DNA from: Dryomyza anilis
Lineage: Eukaryota; Arthropoda; Insecta; Diptera; Dryomyzidae
Assembly (NCBI GenBank): GCA_951804985.1
Contig: OX638135.1
Span: 36,290,032 to 36,354,031, forward strand
Length of the DNA stretch: 64,000 bases
Direction of reading: 5' to 3'
Under the pieces are notes generated by a model that was not told the origin of the DNA, ran no database searches, and worked only from the letters and a program-made list of their open reading frames with translations. Positions 20,081 to 31,800 of the stretch are shown one piece after another. A program made the position numbers and the translations under genes. Numbering within the stretch: position 1 is the first letter of the stretch; each line of letters begins with the position of its first letter.

Positions 20081-22000
20081 ATATCGGCCATTCCACACCA
20101 AATCGACCAAAAAAAGTAAATTTTGAGATTTTACCTTTTCGATTTCAATGAAATTTGTGCAGCTAATAAAGCCACTACTTCCAGAGATACAGTGCTTCCA
20201 AGTTACAAAAATGGGCCAAAAATGTGTATGGTTGTTCATATTTAAAAATCTCTTAAAGTATAACTGCTAGAAACTCCGTTGATGGCTCGTTTTAAAGCTA
20301 ATTGATCAGGATTTTAGAAAAATTAAGCTGTTACTTCTAAACATAAACATGGGGCCCGTCGTCATTATCGTAGCACTTCAAAATTGATGTCCTTAAAAAG
20401 GACCCGTTTTAAAATTCTGAAAAAAATAACATATTTTGGTTGATTTAATACAAATGTTTATGCCAAAACTGATGTCCTTAAAAAGGACCCGTTTTAAAAG
20501 TCCGTAAAAATAACATATTTTGGTTGATTTAATTCAAATGTTTATGCCAAATTTATGCCAAATATTTTGATTGTATCATATTTTAAAAAATAATTTTTTA
20601 AATTTTTATTTATTTTTTGTATTGAAAAAAAAATATTTTTTTCGACACTAAAGGCTATAATAATTCTTGAATCTATTTCTAACTCTGATTTCAAAAATGT
20701 TGCCAGTTTTATCATATGGACTCTAGTTTTTGAGATATTGATTTTGGGATATATTTACCATGGGATATATACCATTTTTCTAAAAATGGTATATATCTCA
20801 CAAACTAGGGAAAGTTTGACTTGCGCCATTTTTGAAATCAGAGTTACAAATATATTAAAAAATATATTTTTGTCAATACAAAAAATTTGTATAAATTTAG
20901 AAAATTAATTTTTAAAATATGATGCTATCAGAATACCATCTTAAATTTTGCATGAACATTTATATTAAAACAACTAAATTACACGATTTTTTTCAGAATT
21001 TTTAAAAGGGTCCTTTTTAAGGAGTACAATTTTGAAATGCAGTGATAATGGCCACCGGCCAGATATTAAAGATTAGAATTGATCAGAAGCCTGTTCTATT
21101 ACCTTTAAAACGAGCCATCAACGAAGTTTCTAGCATTTCTAACTTTGAAGCACTGTATCTCTGGAAGTAGAGATCAAAATAAATAAAACCAGTTGGGAAG
21201 GTTAGATTACATGGGCAATTTTAAATTTGGTGTTATTATGAATTATCAAAATTATAGTCGGTCTAAGCCGACAATAAATACCCTACACATATGTGTGGTT
21301 ACCATTCAAAGTGGTATATTGGTCACCAGGGAATTCGATTCCTGAAAATAATTACAAAATTTCAATCGCTGAAGAATTTCCATTCATTTGATACCCATAT
21401 TTACAAATGGATAGGTGTACCGAATTTCGACATTTTTTTGGGAACCACAAGTCGTATCGACGGAAAACATTATTTTCATGTATTTGAGCATGACTTCAAT
21501 ATATACAAAAAAGTTTATCTAAGCACGTATACAGTAAAACTGATCTGTAGATGTAAGTTTAATATGAGGTATTTGAACATAAATGGTCAGATCACAGGTC
21601 ACAATGGACCGAACTGCCCAATTTCGCACATACAGCGTAGGTATATAAGTAATCTAAACAGTTTCATTTATCTAACTCTTCAATTGTTTAAGCAGTAGGG
21701 ATTTCAACAGACAGACAAACAGACGGACAGACAAACGGACAGACGGACAGACGGACATCGCTAAATCGCCTCAGGAGGTCATGCTGATCAAGAATATATA
21801 TACTTTTCCATACCGGAGATGCTCCCTTCTGGGTGTTACAAATGGTGTACCAAACTGAATATACCCTTTCAGTCTAAGTGTATGGTATAAAAATTGGTCA
21901 ATGCATATTTCGATACCCTTTATCAGTTGCCCAAATTTCATTGAAATCGAAGAAGGTGAGTTCCAACCGCTGGTCGATTTGGTGTGGAATGGCCCATATA
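20081..22000. mobile_element. Foldback element, split by a DINE-1-like insertion
   Basis: Long inverted arms. The left arm starts GGCCATTCCACACCAAATCG (near 20086) and the right arm ends CGATTTGGTGTGGAATGGCC (near 21975-21994). The arms also share, in inverted form, CTGTATCTCTGGAAGT, GCTCGTTTTAAAG, and CATTATC next to a tract with TTAAAAAGGACC. The left arm is about 500 bp. The right arm is cut by the insertion 21189-21890. The centre (20590-20890) is AT-rich. No ORF. Confidence 0.82.
21189..21890 (+). mobile_element. DINE-1/Helentron-like element, copy 1
   Basis: Starts CCAGTTGGGAAGGTTAGAT, has the palindrome TCGGTCTAAGCCGA followed by CAATAAATACCC, a central (GACR)n run (21707-21758) and the conserved block GATCAAGAATATATATAC. 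It ends GGTATAAAA. A central GTCY microsatellite with these blocks is characteristic of DINE-1/INE-1-type non-autonomous Helentrons. No target duplication. Two more copies lie at 51.7 and 60.6 kb. Confidence 0.8.
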
Positions 22001-22490
22001 CAATTTCAATAAATTTTTAGCACAGTGTAATTGCTTACCTGACATAATGGTAAAAAAACCTCTCCGATAGAATCATCACGAGAAAATCGATCATAGTCAA
22101 ACACGTGCAAATGAAGAACCTAAAAAGTAGTGATTTTATTGTTAAAATATGTATGTAAAATAAAATATATACATATAAATGAGTCATTCCACATTAAATC
22201 AACCGAAATCAGTATTTAATTAAATTTAGAAGTGTTGTGAAACAACATAAAATTAATAAATTGTCCAAATTTCAGCTTCCCAGTTCGTGTAGTTTAAGAG
22301 ATTTGGTGGTTTAAAATTAGAAAAAACTGTATAAAAATCACAAATGTGGTACTAATCAATTAAACGTAACTTAAGCTGTAGTCAAACAAAATAAAATACA
22401 AAGGTCTGATTTTAAAGATAATAAAATTGCCAAAAAGATGTCTTACAATTTCTATACCACGTTGATTTAATAGTAGCCAGTATTACACAA
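22001..22490. other. Spacer with decayed foldback arm
   Basis: From 22185 the text GAGTCATTCCACATTAAATC again resembles the outer foldback arm, strongly diverged. No coding sequence. Confidence 0.4.
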
Positions 22491-22499
22491 AGTATATTT

Positions 22500-24420
22500 C
22501 AAAAAGCTGATACAGAACGAAAGCGCTATCGGTCCTATGACACTCTGTCTATTGCTGCACTTCAAACTGACGTCTCTGAGCAGAAGGCCGATATTAAAGA
22601 AACTAAGAACATAATGGAGCAATGAGCATAACTCTTTCTCTCTCACAAGTAGAGATGAAGAAGGAAATGAGTAATGCATTCACTAAAGATAATGAGAACA
22701 TGGAACAAGTTGCTGACTTTTCGCAAAAAAACGAAGAGAAAGATCATCGTATAAATGAAATTGAAAGGAAGATCAATGCCCTCGAGCAACAGGCTATTGA
22801 GAAGAACATTGAAATAGACAATGTACCGAAGAAGGATGAAGAAGACATCAAGAAAATTCCCAGCAAAAAAGGTAACTGGTAACTAACCGGTTAGCTAACA
22901 GGTAATTGCAGGTTATTCTGCCGATTACCTTTGTTCTACCATCGGGATAAAGGTAACCGCAGATTCCTATCTGTGTGAAGTACATGTGACAAGACATCCC
23001 ATTCTAACTAAAGCATTGCGCTCATTTAAAAATAATCTTGTTGTCTCTTTTGCACCTCTTGCTATTTTTATGTCACATTGCCACACAAAAAAAGTATTTT
23101 AGAGAAAAATAAAACAGTATTGCCATAATTACTTTTTTCATATATATTTTTATTTAGTATACTAAATTAAACAATTGTTTTAAAGAGTAATTAAATTAAT
23201 AAAATCATAACATAATGTCCACATCATCGTTAAAGATGCCTTTCTGATTCTTGTTGTAAATTTTTTCACAAATTTCTTTTTGTGTCGCTGGAGATCAGCA
23301 CCAGGTAGTCGAGTGTGCGACCTTCGCAGCTCATCTACCGGACACTGTACGAAACGTGTATGAGAGCCGGTGGCATCATAAACACGTGCACACGTGAACC
23401 TTGATAATTTGATTTTCTCCTTCATGAAGCACATAATTATTTTGTTGCCCAGATTTTAATTAGTTGTCATTCCTGAATTTTCAAATGACAGAAGTTTTGA
23501 TCATGAACTTCTGTAGTAATATTTTTGCAGACCACGTACCTGGCCCATGTGTTGTCCTGCATTCAGCGCCTGATTCTTGCTTATGTCTAGTGAAGAAATG
23601 TGCATCCAGACATGCTAGTGAAAGCGACTCCGCATCTGCATAACAACTCCAGCGGCGCAGTAAGCATTTTTTGCTCTACAATGCCTTGGAAGACTGCACG
23701 AATGTGCGCCAATGCGCTCGATGTGTTTCACGAATTTAAATTTTATTATTTAACAACCGTTAAAATCACTTTAATTCTTTTCCCTATATTTTTCTTTGGC
23801 TTTACCTACTATTCAACAAGACATTTGTTTTGTTTGAAAACATAAACAAAAATCAAATCTATTGCTATCCCTTTCTCACCTATGACGTTGGAAGAAACTC
23901 TGCTTCCGATGTGTTTGTGAACATGCACATTTCTTTGATAGTGTGCGAATCAGTTCGAAATATCGATGACTATTGGTTAGCGATTTTTTGCTGGGTTGTG
24001 AAAGCCGTCGCTAAATCAATCGATGCAAATTTAGAAGAACGCGATATCATAGACGCATATCCCATAAAACAAAAAAGCAACAACATAATTGTAAAACTGT
24101 CATCTCCCCATGCAAAAAAAGAGATCATGCAAAAATCGCGTGGTAAAACAATAAACGCGAACTCTTTGGGAGATGATTTCAAAAACGACAATAAAACACG
24201 AATTTATGTCAATGATCAGCTGACTGCCACAAATCGGCGTCTATTATGGCTGGCAAAGAACAGAGCAATGGAGCATGGATGGAAATTTGTCTGGGTCCAG
24301 GAGAGACGTATTTTAGCGAAGAAGGAGGAAAAACTAAATAAATACCGAAGCAGATATCGGCCTAATAATTTAAAAACAATAAAATCTAAAACCACAAAAG
24401 CAAAACTAAATATCTATTAA
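22500..24420 (+). pseudogene. CR1-like LINE ORF1 (coiled coil plus FP-like domain)
   Basis: The first part (22622-22858) has a coiled coil, INEIERKINALEQQAIEKNI, then EIDNVPKKDEEDIKKI. After removing the insertion, the frame reads on as VKAVAKSIDANLEERDII, then NNIIVKLSSPHAKKEIM and RIYVNDQLTATNRRLLWLAK, to the stop at 24418. This is the layout of CR1/Zenon-type ORF1 proteins with a C-terminal domain like the baculovirus FP protein; they are thought to bind LINE RNA as oligomers. An in-frame stop near 22623 breaks the N-terminal part. Confidence 0.78.
22859..23995. mobile_element. TIR DNA element in LINE ORF1
   Basis: 1137 bp, inverted ends CCCAGCAAAAAA (left) and TTTTTTGCTGGG (right), with TT on each side (22857-22858 and 23996-23997). 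Removing it together with one TT restores the ORF1 frame exactly (...KKI then VKAV...). A short palindrome AACTAACCGGTTAG lies near the left end. It has no transposase, so it is non-autonomous. Superfamily not identified. Confidence 0.8.
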
Positions 24421-24455
24421 AATAAAAAAATTAATACAATAAGAATAAAATAAAA

Positions 24456-25324
24456 ATGAATAATATTATAATAAACGAAATTGAACATTTTTTACCTATA
24501 AATAACGCCAAATTTGAAAAACGCAGTGTTTCATGCTGCTACTTAAATATACGCTCCCTAAGAAAAAATTTCACATCATTCAACATTGAAATAAATAAAA
24601 TAATAAAATTAATAGACATTATAGTATTAGTTGAAACAAATATAACAAATTGTGAAAATGAATTATACCAAATAGATGGGTTCAACGCAGAATATCTAAA
24701 TAGGGAAAGTAGTCGGGGAGGAGGCATCGCTATTTTTATAAGAGAAAATATTGCGTACAACCTATCTCTTCCTATAGTTCTCTCTTTTGAATAAAAAAAT
24801 AGTTCTCTCTAATTAACATGCTCACCAATAACACGCCGCTTACACTGCTCGCAATATACCGCCCCCCATCAACAAATGCAACACTATTCGCAAATGAGCT
24901 AAACCAAACATTGAAACAAATTAACAAAAAACAAAACGCAATCGTGATCGGCGATATGAATATCGATCTGCATAAATCCGATAACAATACAATGCAGTAC
25001 CAAGGCACGATGTCAGCGCACGGTCTGCAGAACACCAACAATGTTGTGAGCACGAGAGTAGATGTAGCACAGGGGACAAGCTCAAACATAGACCATCTGT
25101 TTATACGATGCCGAGAGAGCGATGCGTACGTAGCCGTAGTCCAAGCTACCATCTCAGACTATTACGCTCACATATGCAAAATAAATAGCGAAAAATACAA
25201 CAACAAAAGTACGAAACTGCAACAGAGTTATTGTATAAACAACTATAGTGTAAATGCACAAATTATGGGCACCGATTTGAACAATATTTTACGCATAGAT
25301 AATGTCAATGATATGTATGACTAA
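24456..25324 (+). pseudogene. CR1-like LINE endonuclease domain
   Basis: Starts at ATG 24456. Motifs of the apurinic-like endonuclease: SCCYLNIRSLRKNF (Asn), IIVLVETNI (catalytic Glu), GGGIAIFI, LLAIYRPP, VIGDMNIDL (GD-N pair) and SDYYA near 25155, where an SDH is usual. The stop at 24792 and frame change before 24818 break it. The Tyr at the SDH position is a probable loss of a catalytic His. Confidence 0.82.
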
Positions 25325-28224
25325 CTTAAAAATACATTTGATGAAATATACTCAAAAGCAAAATCTCAAAATAACAAAAGTAAAAAAAGATCAACAAACC
25401 CATGGATAAGCGAAGAACTGGTACAGTACTGCACCACTAGAGACAGACTCTACAAAAAATGGTTAGCCAATCCTAAAAACAAAAATAAAGAAAGTGAGTA
25501 CAAATCTTTCAGAAACTATCAGCCTTATGCTGTAAGTCTAAATCGTGCAAAATCGTCCAAAATTTGTCTGATTTTCGTGTGAGAAAGTTTTTTGTATGCT
25601 GTATAGCACATCGTCTCACAATGTGACGATACAACGTAAGAAATCAAATTGTGTGTATGCTGTATGTCGCTAACGAACGGTTTCGACGTCAAAATCGATG
25701 ATAGCTTCCTAGCTATAGTCTGTAATTATTCGTGGTCCAAAAATCAAACCCTCTTAAATGGTTCTAAAGTAACGAAACAAAATATTTTTTTTTGCAATTT
25801 GATCCTCTAGTACCCCACAAAAATCAATAACTTACCGACGCAACTCATTTCAACAAGTACTTTTTTTGGATAATTCGAAAAAAGCACCAAGAATAAAAAA
25901 TAAAAAGACAGTACTCTGCGCAAAACAAAGAAAAACTGTTTCGGTCTATATTCAGTTCTCTATTTTTAGGCGTTAACACGAAACCCCTCTGCAAAAAATA
26001 TTCTTCATTTGGTCATTTGCCTTCCATTTAAAGTACCGTGGCAATAATTATTTTTTTAATTACAGCATCGGAAATGATAAATAAACATAGACATTTTCAA
26101 GGAATCTTGCAAACAATTTATTTTTTTAATTTGTTTTATTTTTATTTTGATTGTCAAAGATATGTTTTTTGAGTTGCCAAATACATAAATTATCAAAAAA
26201 AACGTAAACAATTGTATTGAAAATTGTCTTTGTTATATACAAATACATTGATTGGAAACGCGAAATTGAGAACATTGAGAGACTACGCAACGGCGGACGA
26301 ATGTGGCGTAACAGCATACAATTTTATTACGCATGTGAGTGAAAACCTGACGAAATGTGTCACTCACGAAATTATACAGCATAAGACTGTATTTAAATAA
26401 AAAAATAGAGTATGCCAGAAACAACTTTTATCGTCTAAAATTCTATGAGAACAAAAATGACATAAGAAAAACTTAGCAAACAATAAATGAAATCAGTGGA
26501 AAGAAAACCGCAAACCTGGACGAAACAATCAAAAAAAACATGAAAACAGATAATGTAGACACAATGGCAAATACTTTTGCCTCAAATTTTGTAGATAACA
26601 TAAATTAAACAATACACACCTGCCAAAAATAACTTTACACTACAACAAACACACAATTCAAAACTCTATGCATATGATAAAAGCAAGTGAAACAGAAGTA
26701 CTTAGTATTTTAAATAACATGAGTACGAAGGGGCCTGGATATGATAATATTCGATCCAAAGACCAAAAAAACACGCAAAACAACATGATAAATATGAGCC
26801 TAAATGAATCAAAAATACCAGAAATGTTAAAAACTTCAGTAATACGATCGATCTATAAAAGTGGCGTTAAATCAGAATATACCAACTTCAGACCGATATC
26901 AATACTTCCATCCATTGAAATGGTAGTGGAAGAAATTGTGGTTAGAAGGCTGACAGCGTTTATCTCAAAATATAAAATTACAAATGAAAACCAATATGGC
27001 TTCCAAAAGGGAAAAAACATCAATAAACTTCTGGGACACTTTGCAAGTCGAATAAATTACAACCTTAGCAAAAACTATCACAGTCTTGCTGTCTTCGTGG
27101 ACTTTAGCAAAGCATTCGATACGTTGACGCATGAAAAACTTATATTAACGTTGTATAATTCCGGTGTTCGTGGAGACTGCCTAAAGTGGTTTGAAAACTA
27201 TTTGCAGTTCAGAAAATTCGCGTTAAAGTTTCGAATAACTACAGCGACGAGCAGTCATTCACACATGGCGTTCCGCAAGGATCAAAACTGGGATACATAC
27301 TCTATGCGAACGATATGCTAAAACAACTATAAAATAGCGACGCATTTGCGAACGTTGATGACACTGCAATTGTGGTGAGACATAAACAAATAGAAAACGC
27401 AACCAAAATAATGCAGCAGGAAATCGACATTATTGCTAGATGGTTACACGACAATGGTCTGGCAGTCAACGCAACCAAAACAAAAATTATGCACATAAAA
27501 CCACCTCACATACCATACCACAACATAAGAATAACATTTCACAACTACGAATGTCTACACGCACACAGCACAACAACTATACTCAACGATGAAGAAGATA
27601 CATGCAACACTATAATAGTCCAGGTGACGAACTATAAATAACATGGTGTCATAGTCGATCACAACTTAAAGTGGCGTAATCATATAGAGTATGTACGAAA
27701 AAAACTACGCAAACATCTTTTATCCTATACCACTTAAACAACTGTAGCAATGAAAGTGTCGTGCGGCAAGCATATTTTGCACTTGCTGAATCGTACATCC
27801 GCCATGGCATTACAGCATGGGGTACATCGGCCCATTGTAGGCTACTACAAAAAAGCCAAAACTATGTGCTCAAAACATTATCGAGACAAAATATAAATAA
27901 CAATTGCGATAACACAGAACTCCCAAAAAGTTAAACGTGCTCAACATAAAAGAGATTTTTAAATTATCTTTGCTAAACGAGTTTTATGATAATCAAGAAT
28001 TTCGAATGAATATCGATCATCATCACAACACACGACGAAGAGCCGAGGGAAGGTACAAGGTAGCAAGGTTTCACAACAATTACGGCAAAAAAACGCTACA
28101 TGTAACAATACCAACCATACTTAATGAACTGCCAATTAATATGATGAACATGGCGAATACAGAAAATAGAAAAATAACACTAAAATACTTTTATATAAAC
28201 GCTGTAAATCGTCGCCAAAACTAA
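25325..28224 (+). pseudogene. CR1-like LINE reverse transcriptase and C-terminus
   Basis: Linker (TNPWISEELVQYC) up to 25519, then from 26393 the frame reads LNKKIEYARNNFYRLKFYEN. The main RT block is 26668-27321: FRPISILPSIEMVVEEIVVRRL, NQYGFQKGK, AVFVDFSKAFDTLTHEKL (catalytic Asp). It then shifts frame into the QGS motif. The catalytic pair reads NVDDTAIVV (near 27353), where YADD is usual. The thumb has GVIVDHNLKWRNHIEYV near 27650. The C-terminus (27937-28224) has RFHNNYGKKTLHVTIPTILN. Confidence 0.85.
25520..26389. mobile_element. TIR DNA element in LINE RT linker
   Basis: 870 bp, inverted ends CAGCCTTATGCTGTA and TACAGCATAAGACTG (one mismatch in 15), flanked by TAT (25517-25519 and 26390-26392). 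Removing it with one TAT restores the LINE frame (RNY then LNKKIEYARNN). Further GCTGTA/TACAGC motifs lie inside. No transposase. A 3-bp duplication excludes hAT and Tc1/mariner. Confidence 0.82.
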
Positions 28225-28860
28225 CCGGAAAAACAATGAAATAAAAACAACAACAGAACAATCACAACCTCAACACAAATAATTAAAAAAAAAAACATCA
28301 ACAATAATACAAAACTAATAACAACACTACAACAATAATACAATATCCTTATATCAAAAGCAACAACAAACATAAAATAGAACCACCATCAACAAAACCA
28401 CATCGACAAATTCAACGTTACTAATTTAGATGAACACAACAACACTAATAAATAAACCAGAGAACCAACAACAAATCCAAATCAATTTCATTATTTAAAA
28501 AAAAAAATAACTAAATTAAATTACTAGAAAATGCGATAATTCAACACCAACAATGCTAAACACTAATACTTAAAATTAAAACAACAAAAAAACATAAACA
28601 ATACAAAAAGCACCTTCAGGACATACGAAGCAACACCAAAGAAAACAACATTCAGCAACAACACACATATCAAAAATACCCAAAGCATCAATAGCTATGA
28701 GAACAACACCATATTACCACATAAGATGAGCTCTTTTCCTGCAGACAAGCCTAAAAGGCTTCGCGGGATACAATCTTAAATAATAATCAAATCATTTAGA
28801 TTTAATTAATATTATAAAATATATGTATTAAATACTTTGTAAAATAAATCTAATAATAAT
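28225..28860 (+). other. LINE 3' untranslated region
   Basis: AC-rich, G-poor sequence with many CAACA words, then GACAAGCCTAAAAGGCTTCG (near 28743), a small hairpin, and a (TAA)n end near 28850-28866. Confidence 0.6.
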
Positions 28861-28869
28861 AATAATAAC

Positions 28870-31800
28870 GTAACAATAAATTGACGTTTCTGTGTCATTG
28901 TTCCGTATATATACTACATGGTACGAATACCATACTAAAATATAAGGAACTGTGAATACGTTAATTATTACAACTATGCCATAGTATTCGAAATACGAGA
29001 TAGGTGACAGACATAACGTAGTATTGTATGCTCGGTAAATCATTTGTTTTTGACAACTGCCTTCTCCAATTGTCCAGCAGATTTTTATAAATCGATACAT
29101 TTTATCTGCTTAGTGTAATTTTTTACATTTATATAAATTTAATATTTCAATAAAAAAACATATATTGATAAAATTCTTATAGTACCACATTTAAAATTAT
29201 ATAGTTATTATGTAAAGGTTATGTAAAGTTCATCCAATTTGTTTGTTTGTTAGGAGATTTTGAGTTTTTTTTGGAGTAGCGACTTTTTTCCATATATATC
29301 AAAAATAATAATTAATATTGATTTTTATAAATATGCATCTAAAATAAAAATTTTATTTGACTTGACTTTTTCAAAAATAATTATTTTTGACTTTGATAAA
29401 TATTAATAAAACTTTTATTTATATTTCTCAAATATAATTATTAAAAAATATTTAAAAATTTAACAGTCCTATAATAAAAATAAGGCCATAAATTAAAAAT
29501 GTTCATCGAATGTTTTCTAATGGTACCCTTTGTTTAACAGTGTCATCATTTCTTACATTGATTTTTTACATATAAATTTGAAAATAATTATTATTTTTGG
29601 TCTATAATTTTAGGAAGGTATACATATCTCAGTACCCTTTGGAAACAAAATTCAATTTGTGTATCATATTAAAGGTGATCAATATCGACATCTCGTTTGT
29701 AAACTACTTCAGATATACACAATGTATTTTTTATTTACACTTTTCAAGTCAGCATATTTCGGAAACCATAAATCCAAAATATTTTAATTTTTTTTTAGGA
29801 GTACAACATTTGTACCAAGTTTGATTTACCTATTTTTGTATCATTTATTCAAGAAGTAAAATGTAATAGTTACTTGACCAATTATTAAATTAATTTACAA
29901 CAGATTTTTTAATATCAAAAACACTGATAACATAAAAATTGGATTGTAAATCGTCGTTATAGAACTAAAAGTCATCAATAAAAGTTTTGTTTCTATATCG
30001 ATTTTATTGAATTTTCAGCCATATACATTTGTTACCTTTCTAATCGCATCTAAGTTAACTAGTTTTAAAGAAAAAAATAATTAAAAATCACTATATACAT
30101 TTTGAACTAAAATTATATAAGCAAGAATAAGCAGGTGAAAAAAAGTCAAATTTTCACATTTTTCAAATCTTCAAGGAGTATCTAAAACAGTACGAAAGAA
30201 CCAAAATGTTGTTGAAGAGGGAAACATGGATTTCTGGTTATAAGTTAATTTTTTCATGCAAAAACTTTTTTTTTTGCTAATAACTTCTTCAATAATTGTT
30301 TGAAACAATCATAGCGCAGTTTGGTCATACTTAAAAACAATATTTTCTGAATATTTGATTTTTAATTATTTAACACACCAACACATCCAAAACTATGAAT
30401 TGTCGAACTTTTATCGAACTTTCAAAAATGCTATTTGGACTTATAGTTTTACAACGAAGATATACAAAAAATATGTAAATTTTCTAAAAACTATGGCGCA
30501 TTAGTATAGACAATTTAAAGTCAAATTTAAATTTAAAATCATCTTTTTGACAATTTATTCTATACAAAAATGTTTAAAAATAGTCGAATTTGTGAAGTTG
30601 TCGAGTTATGCGCCTATAATTTAATTAATATTGATACCCCGAGATAAAATTTATGTAATTTTTCAGGAATATTTAGGGCATATTTCCGGTCAACACACAA
30701 ATAAATGGAATATTTTGGGAAGTGCATAGCAGGTTGTAACATTTTGTGGAATTTTAATGGCAGATTTACGGCATATTTTCGGATCGGGCGGAAAACAGAC
30801 AGCTTGTGATACAAACTCCGCCTTTGTCTGTTTAATATATGTGGAAAAAAAGTTTCTAAACTGCCTCGACCCAAAATTTTTTTCCTGAGATATATTGATA
30901 TAGAATATTTAAAAAATTTAAATCTCGAATTGTGCATTCATCAGAATCTTTGTCAACATACAATGGCGAATATTCGTAGACAATTTTAAGTCAACTTTAA
31001 ACGTACCCGCTATTTTGAACAATTTTAACAAAGATTAAAATATAAAAAAGTTTATTTTAAAAGTCGCAAACTAAGGTGCAAGCGAACATGTTATACATCC
31101 AACACGCCTAGCATGCAAACTTTCAACCCAAAAGTCGTGGGAGAACTTAAATGTTTCAAGAATATGTTTCAGACATCCCCCCCCCCCCCCCCCCGAGTAT
31201 TTTAAGACTAAAACAAAAAAAGGCTGGTTTTTAAAACATCGCGGTTTCAATTTTTTTGTGCGGTTTTTTGAAAAAAAAATTTTGAAAACAATTTGTTTTT
31301 TTTTGCTTAAACTATTAACTTTAGCCACTAAAATAACGCATAAAAATTTCACATAATTTGTCCACCGTTATGGATCATAAAGTGGTATCTAGTGCAAAAA
31401 CATAGTTTTTTTTCAAAAATAGTCCTTTTTTGAGCATTATAGCCTTAAATACCATTAAATGGTCTATACACGTATTAACGTGCATAACAGTATGTACCAA
31501 ACAAACCAATCTGCTCTCTTTAATAGTTGAGATGATAATACACATCAAAGTCACATTTTTTTGAATATTTTGTCAAAAAAACGTTAAACTTTTAGTAAAC
31601 CATAAATAATTGAATTTTAATTAAAATTTTGTTAAACTGAAGTACCAATCAATTTGCAAATTTGAGCCACATTTTCAAAAAGTAGACTTTATTGGCTAAA
31701 AGCTGTAATAAATATTTCACCTACTGTTGTAAATATTTCAAAAGATATTGTAAAAAAAAAACGGAAAATCTAGTGTATATTTTTAATTTTTTTATTTCAA

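Larger units (their letters stand above)
22500..28860 (+). mobile_element. CR1-like non-LTR retrotransposon, split by two TIR elements
   Basis: ORF1 (22500-22858 and 23998-24420), endonuclease (24456-25324), RT (25325-25519 and 26393-27640) and a C-terminal domain (27930-28224), without RNase H. The 3' part is AC-rich and ends near 28860 in (TAA)n. The two interruptions at 22859-23995 and 25520-26389 are clean insertions. The element itself has further frameshifts and stops, so it is dead. The ORF1 with an FP-like C-terminal domain and the EN-RT layout suggest the CR1 group; clade assignment by eye is uncertain. Confidence 0.82.

Noticed and set aside
23180..23845. Short reading frames within the TIR element at 22859-23995
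   Set aside because: No transposase motif; frames are short and not preserved in pattern.
30614..31352. Minus-strand frames of 90-107 codons in the 30.6-31.4 kb desert
   Set aside because: AT-driven composition, one runs through the poly(C) tract as poly-Gly, no conserved motif.
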